A DNA stretch of 64,000 nucleotides, from assembly GCF_005280255.1 (NCBI RefSeq), contig NZ_CP040018.1, positions 186,001-250,000 on the forward strand, written 5' to 3'. The DNA is from Arthrobacter sp. 24S4-2 (GTDB lineage: Bacteria > Actinomycetota > Actinomycetes > Actinomycetales > Micrococcaceae). The position numbers were made by a program, and so were the translations under genes. Position 1 is the first letter of the stretch. Every line of letters begins with the position of its first letter. Positions 27,045-34,913 of the stretch are shown here, piece by piece. The notes beneath the pieces are model-generated. The model was not told where the DNA came from, did not search any database, and saw only the letters and a program-made list of their open reading frames with translations.

Positions 27045-28060
27045 TAAAGGTCCGTGAGTGGGGAGAGCGACAGCTCCAGCACGAAAGCCGCCGCCGCCGT
27101 GACTACCGGCGTGAGGACCCAGAACGCCAGGATCCGGAGCACGAGCCTGCGGTTGGACACCGGGAAGCCCTGGTTGCTGCCGGCGCCCAGCACGGCCGCC
27201 GTCACAGTGTGGGTGGTGGACACGGGCCAATGCAGCCCGATTGCGCCGAGAAGCAGGATGACCGAGCTGTACAGCTGGGCCACGAAGCCGCGCAGCGGAT
27301 CGATTCGGGTCAGCTTGTAGCCGATGGTGTACGAAATGCGCCAGCCGCCTGCCAGGGTTCCGGCGGTCAACATCGTGGCGGTGAGCAGAGCCACCCACGC
27401 CGGCATGGCGCCGCCGTCGGACAGCCCCGAAGCCAGCAGTGCCAGCAGCAGCACCGCGCTGGCCCGCTGGCCGTCCTGCAGGCCGTGGCCGAAGGCCACC
27501 GCCCCGGCCGCAATGGCCTGGGTCCGGCGCGAGCGGCTGTTGACCACGCTGGGCGGCGTGTAGCGTGCCGCCCAGGTGGCCGGCCACACCAGCAGGTAAG
27601 CGCCCACGAAGGCGATCACGGGGGACAGGACGAGGGGCAGCACCACTTGGAACAGCAGGGAGTCGTCCACGCCGCTGACGGCGTTGCCGCCCACCAGCAC
27701 GCTGGCCAGTCCCGCGCCGGCCAGCCCGCCCACCAGGGCATGCGTGGATGAGGACGGAAGGCCGCGCCACCAGGTATAGATTCCCCAGAGTACGGCGCTG
27801 ATCAGGCCGGCGATCAGGATGGTCAGGCCGTTGTCGCCTTGCGGGAGCGAGACCCAGCTCCTGCTGACCTCCAGCGCCATGGCCGCGCTGAGCGCCGCGC
27901 CGGCGAAGTTGAACAGGGCAGCAAGCAGAACCGCCACCGTGGGCGTCAGCGCCCGGGTCCGCACCGCCAGCGCCACGGACGCCGAAGCGTCCCTGAAGCC
28001 GTTGAGGAAAGTAAACCCGGCAGTGGCCGCAACTACCACAGCAAAGAAAAACATGGTCAC
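27044..28060 (-). CDS. pitA: Low-affinity inorganic phosphate transporter PitA
   Basis: A 338-residue PiT-family carrier with about ten hydrophobic segments. The family signatures FLNGFRDASASVALAVRTRAL and GHGLQDGQRASAVLLLAL correspond to the repeated GxND-type motifs, with Arg-Asp and Gln-Asp in place of Asn-Asp. It begins at GTG 28060 or the ATG two codons later, one base after its DUF47 partner gene. It converges on the pst operon, so high- and low-affinity phosphate uptake lie together. Confidence 0.93.
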   Translation of the reverse strand: MTMFFFAVVVAATAGFTFLNGFRDASASVALAVRTRALTPTVAVLLAALFNFAGAALSAAMALEVSRSWVSLPQGDNGLTILIAGLISAVLWGIYTWWRGLPSSSTHALVGGLAGAGLASVLVGGNAVSGVDDSLLFQVVLPLVLSPVIAFVGAYLLVWPATWAARYTPPSVVNSRSRRTQAIAAGAVAFGHGLQDGQRASAVLLLALLASGLSDGGAMPAWVALLTATMLTAGTLAGGWRISYTIGYKLTRIDPLRGFVAQLYSSVILLLGAIGLHWPVSTTHTVTAAVLGAGSNQGFPVSNRRLVLRILAFWVLTPVVTAAAAFVLELSLSPLTDL

Positions 28061-28061
28061 G

Positions 28062-28679
28062 TCAGGATTCCTTGACGATGATGCTGCCTACCTGGGTGGC
28101 GATGCGCCGCATGTCCTTGGTGACCTCGACCAGTTGGTTGGCGATGTCCCGGTTCCGGGCGTACTGGGTGGACTTCATGTCTTTGAGCATGTCCGCAACC
28201 CAGACGCGGTGTGTCCGTTCCGCCCGTTTGGCCAGGCGGAGAATCTCGATCCAGTAGTCCTCGAGATCGTCCAGGTTGTTCAGCTTCCGCATCGCATCCA
28301 CGGTGAGCTCGGCCTGCCGGCTGATGATTTCCAGCTGGTCGGCTGCTCGTTTGGGGAGGCGTTCAAGCTTGTAGAGGGCCACGAGTTCCGCGGCGGCGTC
28401 CAGCTTCTCCATGGCCTCGTTGAGGTAGCGGGAGAGGGCATACATGTCTTCGCGGGGCAGCGGATTCACGAAGCTGGTGCGCATGTGGGTGAGCAGGGCG
28501 AACTGCAGCTCAGCAGATTTTGCCTCGTGATTGTGCATGTCTTCGACCAGCCGGTTATGTTCCGTAGCCGGGACACCGAGGATTTCGGCCAACGTTCCGG
28601 TGGCGAGGACGATCTGGCTGGCCATCTGCGAGAGGAGGTGCAGCCCCGCGGGCTCCTGCGGGAAGAGGCGGAGCTTCAC
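28062..28679 (-). CDS. DUF47 (PhoU-like) Pit accessory protein
   Basis: A mainly helical protein of about 205 residues of the DUF47/YkaA family, which is usually encoded just before a Pit transporter and thought to regulate it. Motifs include LFPQEPAGLHLLSQMA near the N-terminus and EDMYALSRYLNEAMEKLD. I chose GTG 28679 (VKLRLFPQEP); an ATG 25 codons upstream gives an atypical extension. Confidence 0.88.
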   Translation of the reverse strand: MKLRLFPQEPAGLHLLSQMASQIVLATGTLAEILGVPATEHNRLVEDMHNHEAKSAELQFALLTHMRTSFVNPLPREDMYALSRYLNEAMEKLDAAAELVALYKLERLPKRAADQLEIISRQAELTVDAMRKLNNLDDLEDYWIEILRLAKRAERTHRVWVADMLKDMKSTQYARNRDIANQLVEVTKDMRRIATQVGSIIVKES

Positions 28680-28795
28680 CTTCGGGTTCCGGTGAGGGTA
28701 GGGGACTGCAGGGAAATTGGCCTCCGGGCCATGGGACTTGACGTTGACCCGCACATGGGGATTACTTTACCGGCAGATACACCCGGGCATAAAAG

Positions 28796-28881
28796 TGGTG
28801 CCGAACCGGATACGCCTCTCGGCGGTAGGCCGCTCTAGGCGGCTAAATGTTGAAGCCCGGGGGTTTCGCGGTTCGGCACCA
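28796..28881. ncRNA. Structured 86-base element, possible small RNA (unrecognised)
   Basis: A perfect 13-bp inverted repeat (TGGTGCCGAACCG at 28796-28808, its complement at 28869-28881) encloses 60 bases. Inside is a further hairpin (GCCGCTCTAGGCGGC) and a C/G-rich stretch. A T-rich tract follows on the plus strand. The element matches no tRNA: there is no T-loop, and the outer helix is too long. It could be a small RNA, a processed leader or a miniature palindromic element. Confidence 0.4.
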
Positions 28882-28984
28882 GTTTCAGTTTTCTACTTTG
28901 GCTGAACCAAGTCAACATTGACAGCCGGGCCCCTCCGTGCGTAACAGGGGCGGACTTTCGGATCAGCCGCCGTCGATTGGCGGG

Positions 28985-29644
28985 TCAGTCCAGTTCGCCG
29001 AGCCGCCAGGCGTTCGCGGCGTGCTCCAGGTCCTCGGCGGTCTTCACCAGCAAGTGCGAATTCCGCGTTAGTTTGCTGGCATGGTTCTCGTTGGTGTGGT
29101 CGGCGCCGTCGGCCAGCGTGGCCTGGCCCAGGGCCACCACGCGGCAGAACGCGGCGGAACGTTCCAGCGCGACGTCGAACTCGCCGTCGAACGCGCCCGA
29201 GAGGATGGCATCCGCCATGGTCTTCATTTCGTCCGCTCCGGGCGGCTCGGCAGCGCCGGCCACCACATTGGAAACCTGGGCGGTGTCCTTGCCCGCCTTG
29301 AAGTAGACGGAGATACGCTCCGGATCCTGGATGGTCGCGGCGCGCAGTGCGTACAGGCGCCAGAGGGCGCCGGGCAGGGAGCGTGCCGGACTTTCGGCCC
29401 ACATCTCGGCGATGGCGTCCAGGCCCTGCTCGTCCGCGAGCTTCACTAGGCGCTTGGTCACCCTGGGGTCATCGCTGTCGCGGCCGTGGCGGACCAGCGC
29501 CTGGGCTGCCAGGTGCGCGGCCTCGGACACGCGCGCAGGATCCGCGCCGCCCGCGAACGGCTCAAAGTCGATGGGCGCAAACGGTTTGGGCTTGTGATGC
29601 CGGTTTGCGCCGCCGTAGGCCTTGGATCCTGCTTGCTCGCTCAT
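28985..29644 (-). CDS. Conserved actinobacterial hypothetical protein
   Basis: A soluble 219-residue, mostly helical protein beginning MSEQAGSKAYGGANRHH. I recognise it only as a conserved hypothetical of Arthrobacter-like genomes. It has no signal peptide, membrane segment or clear catalytic motif. Notable stretches are IAEMWAESPARSLPGALWRLYALRA and THENHASKLTRNSHLLV-like sequence near the C-terminus. It is divergent from tRNA-Lys. Confidence 0.7.
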   Translation of the reverse strand: MSEQAGSKAYGGANRHHKPKPFAPIDFEPFAGGADPARVSEAAHLAAQALVRHGRDSDDPRVTKRLVKLADEQGLDAIAEMWAESPARSLPGALWRLYALRAATIQDPERISVYFKAGKDTAQVSNVVAGAAEPPGADEMKTMADAILSGAFDGEFDVALERSAAFCRVVALGQATLADGADHTNENHASKLTRNSHLLVKTAEDLEHAANAWRLGELD

Positions 29645-29857
29645 GCCCCCACGCTACTCCTGTGCTGTTCTGTTATCGAGCTTGCCGCCGGGCGGCTTAA
29701 GGAGTATTGGAGGCAAGCGGAATAAGTGCACGACGGCGGCACTCGCCGTTGTGCAAAAGCTGCCCCCGCGGTGGGGTACAGTGTTTAAGGTCCAGAAATG
29801 GACTGGGCTGACAGTCCGATTGCGTACGTTCGCCGTCCGCATTTTGGCCGTTAGCTG

Positions 29858-29930
29858 GGGCCTTTAGCTCAGTTGGTAGAGCATCGGACTTTTAATCCGT
29901 GGGTCGTGGGTTCGATCCCCACAGGGCCCA
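29858..29930 (+). tRNA. tRNA-Lys (anticodon TTT)
   Basis: The 73-base gene folds as a standard cloverleaf. Its 7-bp acceptor stem pairs GGGCCTT with AGGGCCC (one G-U pair). The D-arm is GCTCAGTTGGTAGAGC, the anticodon loop is CTTTTAA with TTT, and the T-arm is GTGGGTTCGATCCCCAC with discriminator A. CCA is not encoded. Confidence 0.97.
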
Positions 29931-29949
29931 CTCTTTTAGCGAAGAGTGG

Positions 29950-29991
29950 AAAACCTCCGGCTTCCTGGTAACAGGAGGCCGGAGGTTTTTT
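29950..29991 (+). terminator. Rho-independent terminator after tRNA-Lys
   Basis: A 17-bp stem with one G-U pair (29951-29967 and 29972-29988) is followed by a run of six Ts, about 20 bases after the tRNA. Classic intrinsic terminator. Confidence 0.92.
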
Positions 29992-30102
29992 GTTGTGCCC
30001 CGTCAATTCGAGCGTGTTGAAGTTACGCGGGCAGCCCCAATCCCGAACGGCCCCGCAGACAACCTCTCCGGACAGAGAGGTCAGGGCCCGGCGATCTGCA
30101 GC

Positions 30103-30525
30103 TCAGGCCGGCTTGGTGGTCGTACCGGCAAGGCGGCGGATCAGGGCGAGGCCTGCCGGTGTTCCCGGCCAGTGCCGGCCCAGGGGAGCGTCGCCGGCTT
30201 TGCGGATGATGGCGCGCAGGACCACGGCCACGATGATGACGTCGTCTGCGTAGCCGATCACGGGAAGGAAATCCGGGACCAAGTCGATGGGAGAGGCAAG
30301 GTAGACCAGCAGCAGGACCAGCCTGATCCGGATCCCGCGAGGCAGTGTCCGGTCCGCGGTCAGCCTGCGCAGCAGTGTCAGCAGGTCCGGCAGCAGCCGC
30401 ATCGCCTCCTTCATGCCAACCGTCTCCGGGTGTTTACGGGCGTAGAGCGCCAGAAGGACCAGCAGGACAGCGTAGATCAGGACCACGCCGCCGATGATGG
30501 CGATCACCGCGTCCCACCAGTTCAT
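30103..30525 (-). CDS. DUF1232 membrane protein
   Basis: A 140-residue protein with an N-terminal membrane helix and the DUF1232 signature YLASPIDLVPDFLPVIGYADD near residue 77. Two further hydrophobic stretches surround it. The function of this family is not established. It lies alone on its strand between tRNA-Lys and the fluoride island. Confidence 0.85.
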   Translation of the reverse strand: MNWWDAVIAIIGGVVLIYAVLLVLLALYARKHPETVGMKEAMRLLPDLLTLLRRLTADRTLPRGIRIRLVLLLVYLASPIDLVPDFLPVIGYADDVIIVAVVLRAIIRKAGDAPLGRHWPGTPAGLALIRRLAGTTTKPA

Positions 30526-30804
30526 TCAATGACCTCTTCGCTGGTCGTGTAAGTGAGTGCATGGCCGCTCCGCGGGCCGCATCAAACGATCACGGCGGCT
30601 GCGGACTGAGGCTCATCCCCGCCGGACCACACACCGATAATCCATTTAGCCTAACGTGCGGGGGCACTCCGGACTTCCGGACGGCACCCTGACGCTCCTG
30701 CAGGAAACGGGCCCAAGGAGGGCAAAGTCCCTCAGGTGGACGGGGCAAGGCAGCTCGTGACAGATGCTGCCCAATTCTTCCGGTGCGGGCTTAGCCTTGT
30801 TGTA

Positions 30805-30892
30805 ATGGTGATGGATCCCACCGGAACCGGCTGCTTGCCGGTTCGGACCGCCGAGGTGGCTGATGGGTCCTGCCCCGAGTGTGAAGGGCAGG
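30805..30892 (+). promoter_or_regulatory. Fluoride riboswitch 1 with ribosome-site-sequestering hairpin
   Basis: The segment matches the crcB motif: GGTGATGGATCCCACC (30807-30822), a variable hairpin (30824-30845), then ACCGCC (30847-30852) and GGCTGATGGGTCC. The following CCTGCCC (30869-30875) pairs with GGGCAGG (30886-30892), which is the ribosome-binding sequence before the ATG at 30901. Fluoride binding should free that site. The upstream frame that runs through the aptamer is therefore not translated. Confidence 0.9.
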
Positions 30893-30900
30893 TAGTCGCC

Positions 30901-31761
30901 ATGGCAGGAAATCGAATCGACCCCGGGATCCCGGCAACGCCGGAAAGGGATAGGCTCACCGGCGTCTTGGTGCCCGTGCGCCCGTTGGATCTGTCCGTGG
31001 AGGAAGTGCGCCAACTGTGGTCGTTCATTCACGGGGACATCATGGACGGGAGCATGCGCCGGTTGCTGCGGGCATCCCTCGGGTTGTGTCCCCGGCACAG
31101 CTGGGCCTACGCGGTCGTGGAGATCGAATTGTGGCAGGCGGGCGCGGGAGTTCGGGGAGGGCACCAGCCCTTCGACGTCACGGTCCTCTATGAGGACCTC
31201 CTGGACCACGTCGCCGATGGGCTGGACCGGAGGAGCTCTCTGTTGCTGCGGCGTCCGGACGATGTTCTCCTGCCGGTCGGGCCGTGCCGGATCTGTGAGG
31301 ACATGGCCTCGCCTGCCCTGCCCGGTCTGCGGATGGGCTATGCGAACTCCAACACCGAAGCTCTTACCGTGGAAGCGAACGGGCTCGCACACACCAAGGC
31401 ATGGTGCCGGGAAACCCTTCCGCTCTGGCGGAGCAGGACCTGCCCCGACTGTGACCCCGGCACACCAGAGGGTGCCGGGGATCCGGTTTTGTTGTGCCGG
31501 TTCCACCTGGCGGCACGCCGTCCCCTGCCTGAGCGGCTGCGGCACGCGGTGGCCTCGCGGCTGCGGGCGATCCGTAAACGGGTGAGGCACCTGACCGAAT
31601 CCATGACGGACTATGGGGCGCCGGTTGGGGCCGAGGAGAACGCGTCCTGGATCGAAGCCATCGGTTCTTTCGCCGGCTGGGGCCTGCCCCTGTACCTGGC
31701 TGCCGATTACACGGAACCGGGGACCGAAGAAGACAGCCAGGGCGCCGGGCAGCGGGATTGA
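30901..31761 (+). CDS. Cys/His-rich hypothetical protein under fluoride riboswitch control
   Basis: I do not recognise this 286-residue soluble protein with confidence; the Cys pattern recalls DUF6062-like proteins. It has two C-x2-H motifs (C63/H66 in LCPRHSW; C199/H202 in LCRFH) and two C-x2-C motifs (C129/C132 in CRIC; C181/C184 in CPDC). Together these could bind two zinc ions. No signal or membrane segment. The start is the ATG placed directly behind riboswitch 1, not an upstream codon inside the aptamer. It precedes the second riboswitch by about 50 bases. Its control implies a role in fluoride stress, by position only. Confidence 0.8.
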   Translation: MAGNRIDPGIPATPERDRLTGVLVPVRPLDLSVEEVRQLWSFIHGDIMDGSMRRLLRASLGLCPRHSWAYAVVEIELWQAGAGVRGGHQPFDVTVLYEDLLDHVADGLDRRSSLLLRRPDDVLLPVGPCRICEDMASPALPGLRMGYANSNTEALTVEANGLAHTKAWCRETLPLWRSRTCPDCDPGTPEGAGDPVLLCRFHLAARRPLPERLRHAVASRLRAIRKRVRHLTESMTDYGAPVGAEENASWIEAIGSFAGWGLPLYLAADYTEPGTEEDSQGAGQRD

Positions 31762-31810
31762 CCGCGTCACAGGGTGGCGGCCCCCGCTTCTGTCCCTGTA
31801 GTCTCTGTTT

Positions 31811-31908
31811 CACGGTGATGGATCCCGCCGGAACGGCCCGCGTCTAGGTGTGGCTGTTCGAACCGCCTCCTGGCTAATGGTTCCTACCTTTGCTGATACG
31901 AAGGTAGG
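31811..31908 (+). promoter_or_regulatory. Fluoride riboswitch 2 with ribosome-site-sequestering hairpin
   Basis: A second crcB-motif aptamer: GGTGATGGATCCCGCC (31814-31829), a variable arm, then AACCGCC (31861-31867) and GGCTAATGGTTCCTACC (31872-31888). CCTACCTT (31883-31890) pairs with AAGGTAGG (31901-31908), the ribosome site seven bases before the ATG at 31915. Same design as riboswitch 1. It should control the mutase-like/enolase/USP/crcB operon. Confidence 0.92.
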
Positions 31909-31914
31909 TGAGCC

Positions 31915-32421
31915 ATGCCCGCACCCGGCACACTTGTTTTCCTCCGCCGCGGCCAAAGTGTCCTGAACGCCCAGAAGCGCTTCACCGGCCTGCCCGACCC
32001 GCCCCTAACCCGGGACACTACTCGAATGGTCCTGGACGTCCTTGGCGCCGCAGCCGCCCCATCGCTTGCGGCATGGGAGTTGAACGAACGCAGCAACGGC
32101 TCCCTGACCGGCAGGGACAGGAGTGAACTGCTCAGCGAGCTCGGGCCCGAGGTGTTCCGGTTCTGGCACCAGCACCTCCGTCCCCGGATCCGGGAGGAAG
32201 AAGACGTCCTCGTGATCGGGCACGGCAACGCGCTACGGGCCCTGTGCCTTGTCCTGGACCGGCTCTCCCATGTTGAGGTCGAGGTCCTGAACATCCCCAC
32301 CGGACACCCGCTGGCCTATCAAGTCAGCCCTGACCTCGTGCCCGTGGTGCGGGGCGGAGAGTATCTGAATCCGCTGGCGGCGGCCGTCCGCGCTGGTCGC
32401 CCCGGGCGGAACCTGAGATGA
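31915..32421 (+). CDS. Phosphoglycerate-mutase-like histidine phosphatase lacking the catalytic His
   Basis: The 168-residue protein resembles cofactor-dependent phosphoglycerate mutase: VFLRRGQSVLNAQKRFTG near the start, LNERSNGSLTG in the middle and VIGHGNALRALCLVLD near the end. The hallmark RHG is RRG here, so the histidine that carries phosphate is Arg10. The NERHYG block is also altered (NERSNG). It is far shorter than normal mutases (about 250 residues). It may be a pseudoenzyme, perhaps regulatory, or use a different mechanism. It is the first gene behind riboswitch 2, with an enolase next. Confidence 0.85.
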   Translation: MPAPGTLVFLRRGQSVLNAQKRFTGLPDPPLTRDTTRMVLDVLGAAAAPSLAAWELNERSNGSLTGRDRSELLSELGPEVFRFWHQHLRPRIREEEDVLVIGHGNALRALCLVLDRLSHVEVEVLNIPTGHPLAYQVSPDLVPVVRGGEYLNPLAAAVRAGRPGRNLR

Positions 32422-32446
32422 AGACGAGGAAATGGAGACACTCATT

Positions 32447-33742
32447 ATGAATGAACTACAGATCACCGGCGTGCGCGCCCTGCAGATCCTGGACTCCCGC
32501 GGCTATCCCACAGTGAAAGTCTGGCTCCAGCATTCCGATGGGGCCGTGTCCGTTGCTTCCGCGCCGTCCGGGGCGTCCACCGGCGCGCATGAGGCGGTCG
32601 AGCTGCGCGACGGAGGCCAAGAGTACTCCGGCCGCGGCGTGCAGAAAGCTGTGACCAACGTCAGGACCGAAATCGCCCAACTGCTTACCTCGCGGAGCTG
32701 GAAAACACTTTCGGACGTAGACCAGGCACTCCTCGGGCTGGACGGGACACCAGGCAAGTCACGGTTGGGGGCCAATGCCATTGTCGCGGTGTCGATGGCC
32801 GCCACACGGGCCTTCGCGACAGCGGCCGGGCTGCCGCTGCATGTCTGGATCGCCCAGACCCTGAGCCGGTCCGGGCGGCTGCCGGTGCCGCACTTCAATG
32901 TCCTCAACGGCGGCCAGCACGCCGCGAACCCCCTCGAGTTCCAGGAATTCATGATCGCCCCCGCCGGTGCGCCCTCCTTCGCCGACGGGCTCCGCTGGGG
33001 ATCGGACGTCTACCACGCCCTGTCCCGGCGGCTGCGCCAACAGGGCCTTGCGACCGGTCTGGGCGACGAAGGCGGCTACGCCCCGGCCATCGCCCGCCCC
33101 GAGGAGGCACTGGATTTGATCGTGGCCGCCATTGAGGACGCCGGCTACACGCCGGGCCGGCGCGGGATCGCGATCGCCCTGGACCCCGCCGCGAACTCCT
33201 TCTACGCCGACGGGACCTATACGGTCGCCGGCAAGGCCCACACACCGGAGCAGATGATCTCCTACTACGACAGGCTCATCACCGATTACCCGATCTGGAG
33301 CCTCGAGGACCCCCTCGCCGAAGAAGACATCGACGGGTGGACGGCACTTACTGCCGCCCTGGGGAACAGGGTGCAGGTCGTCGGGGACGACCTCTACGTG
33401 ACCTCCGCGGATCGGGTACGGGACGGCATCCGGGACCGCTCCGCGACAGCGGTGCTGATCAAACCGAACCAGGCCGGGACCGTGAGCGAAACGTTCGACA
33501 CACTCACGGCCGCATCCAAGGGAGGATTCGGGGCGATGGTCTCGCACCGGTCCGGGGAAACCGATGATACGTTCGTGGCGGATCTCGTCGTGGGATCAGG
33601 CTGCGGGCAGCTGAAATCCGGGGCGCCGGCCCGCGGGGAACGCGTCGCCAAGTACAACCGGCTCCTGGAAATCACCGACGAGGACCCCTCGATGCCCTAC
33701 GGCCCCACGGGAACACATCTCAACGACGCCAACGCCAAATGA
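32447..33742 (+). CDS. eno: Enolase paralogue of the fluoride island
   Basis: Enolase converts 2-phosphoglycerate to phosphoenolpyruvate. The 431-residue protein keeps the substrate loop (APSGASTGAHEA), the Mg ligands in IALDPAANSFY, LEDPLAEEDIDGW and VVGDDLYVTS, the catalytic Lys in LIKPNQAGT and SHRSGETDD. It departs from housekeeping enolases at usually constant spots: RGYPTV for RGNPTV and KPNQ for KVNQ. Fluoride with phosphate inhibits normal enolase, so this copy is probably a tolerant or supplementary enzyme. Start at MNELQIT (32447); an ATG at 32432 is too close to the ribosome site. Confidence 0.93.
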   Translation: MNELQITGVRALQILDSRGYPTVKVWLQHSDGAVSVASAPSGASTGAHEAVELRDGGQEYSGRGVQKAVTNVRTEIAQLLTSRSWKTLSDVDQALLGLDGTPGKSRLGANAIVAVSMAATRAFATAAGLPLHVWIAQTLSRSGRLPVPHFNVLNGGQHAANPLEFQEFMIAPAGAPSFADGLRWGSDVYHALSRRLRQQGLATGLGDEGGYAPAIARPEEALDLIVAAIEDAGYTPGRRGIAIALDPAANSFYADGTYTVAGKAHTPEQMISYYDRLITDYPIWSLEDPLAEEDIDGWTALTAALGNRVQVVGDDLYVTSADRVRDGIRDRSATAVLIKPNQAGTVSETFDTLTAASKGGFGAMVSHRSGETDDTFVADLVVGSGCGQLKSGAPARGERVAKYNRLLEITDEDPSMPYGPTGTHLNDANAK

Positions 33743-33753
33743 CAGGAGTGCCC

Positions 33754-34305
33754 ATGAATGAACCAGCCAACGAGACCCGGCCCACCACGGGGCCGACGCC
33801 CTATCTCCCCCGCCGGATCACCGGTCCCGTGCTGATGGGCGTCGTGCCCGGCCAACCCCTGGCCGTCGCTCACCGGGCCGCGGAACTGGCCCACAGCCTG
33901 AACGTCAAACTGATCTGCGCGTACGTGGACGTCACCACCTACCTCGCCGAAGAACCCGACGGCAGAGTCGAAGCCCTGCCCATTGATCCTGACGGGATCG
34001 ATGACGACATTGAAGGGATCCGCGCCGGCATCAGGGAACGGCTCCAGGACGCCCTGGACGGAAGCGGGATCCGCTGGTCCTTCGTGACCCTCGCAGGGGA
34101 CCCCGCGCGGGCCCTGGGACGGCTGGCCGAGTCGGCGGAGGCCTCCATCATCGTCGTCGGCACCCGTGAACGCGGTCTGGGAGCCCGGTTCGAGGAGCTG
34201 CTCGTCGGCTCCGTTGCGGTCCACCTCACTCACCGCCAGCACCGCCCCGTCCTGGTCGTCCCCCTGGCACCCCACACCAGACACCACCGGCAGGAGGGCC
34301 ACTGA
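33754..34305 (+). CDS. Universal stress protein (UspA family)
   Basis: A 183-residue single-domain Usp. It has an N-terminal VLMGVVPGQPLAVAHRAAELA strand-helix and the ATP-binding style ending VVGTRERGLGARFEELLVGSVAVHLTHRQHRPVLVVP. ATG 33754 follows CAGGAG at good spacing; an ATG 15 bases earlier overlaps the enolase stop. Usp genes are among those known to sit under fluoride riboswitches. Its 3' end overlaps crcB1. Confidence 0.9.
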   Translation: MNEPANETRPTTGPTPYLPRRITGPVLMGVVPGQPLAVAHRAAELAHSLNVKLICAYVDVTTYLAEEPDGRVEALPIDPDGIDDDIEGIRAGIRERLQDALDGSGIRWSFVTLAGDPARALGRLAESAEASIIVVGTRERGLGARFEELLVGSVAVHLTHRQHRPVLVVPLAPHTRHHRQEGH

Positions 34306-34913
34306 TGGAACCGCCCGCCCACGAAACCACCGCGGCCCGCCGCCCCGAAACCGACGTGACGGGCACCAACCGGCCACCCATCGACAGCGACCCCGCGCAG
34401 ACCAGCGCTGATGAAACAGATGCGGGCACGCTTGGTGAGGCGCGCGCCCACCGCCCGGTGCACCTGCACCCCGGGCTCGTGCTCGTCGTCATCACCGGGG
34501 GTGTGTTCGGAGCCGTGGCCCGTTACGGCCTCAGCACGGTCCTGCCATCCCCGGGCGGCTGGCCGCTGCCCACCCTGATCATCAACCTGGCCGGGGCGTT
34601 TTTCCTCGGTGTCCTGCTGGAGGCCCTGGTGCGCCGCGGTCCCGACGCCGGCAGGCTGAGGATGGTCCGGCTGCTCGCCGGCACCGGCTTCATGGGCGCC
34701 TTCACCACGTACAGCACCCTTGCCCTGGAAACGAACACCCTGCTCGGTGCAGGACGGACCACCGATGCGCTGGCTTATATGGCGGCCACGTTGATCGGCG
34801 GCGCCGCGGCAACCGTGGCCGGGATCCGGGTTGCCTCGGGCCAGCACAGCAGGATGACCGCCCGACGCCGGAAAGCGACCCTCCACCCCGACCGGCAGGA
34901 GAGCAACCCGTGA
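34305..34913 (+). CDS. crcB: Fluoride channel CrcB/Fluc, subunit 1
   Basis: A small membrane protein that exports fluoride. After an unusual hydrophilic N-terminal tail of about 55 residues come four helices with the Fluc motifs GGVFGAVARYGL, NLAGAFFLGVL and GTGFMGAFTTYSTLALE. Two adjacent crcB genes usually encode heterodimeric or paired channels. The start codon overlaps the usp stop, and the stop overlaps the second crcB start. Confidence 0.95.
   Translation: MEPPAHETTAARRPETDVTGTNRPPIDSDPAQTSADETDAGTLGEARAHRPVHLHPGLVLVVITGGVFGAVARYGLSTVLPSPGGWPLPTLIINLAGAFFLGVLLEALVRRGPDAGRLRMVRLLAGTGFMGAFTTYSTLALETNTLLGAGRTTDALAYMAATLIGGAAATVAGIRVASGQHSRMTARRRKATLHPDRQESNP

Noticed and set aside
28796..28881. 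tRNA or tmRNA candidate because of the terminal ACCA-like end
   Set aside because: The outer helix is 13 bp without an acceptor/T-arm junction, and there is no anticodon arm or T-loop.
30736..30900. N-terminal extension of the Cys-rich protein from an upstream ATG
   Set aside because: It would translate the fluoride aptamer and lacks a ribosome site; the ATG at 30901 fits the riboswitch design.
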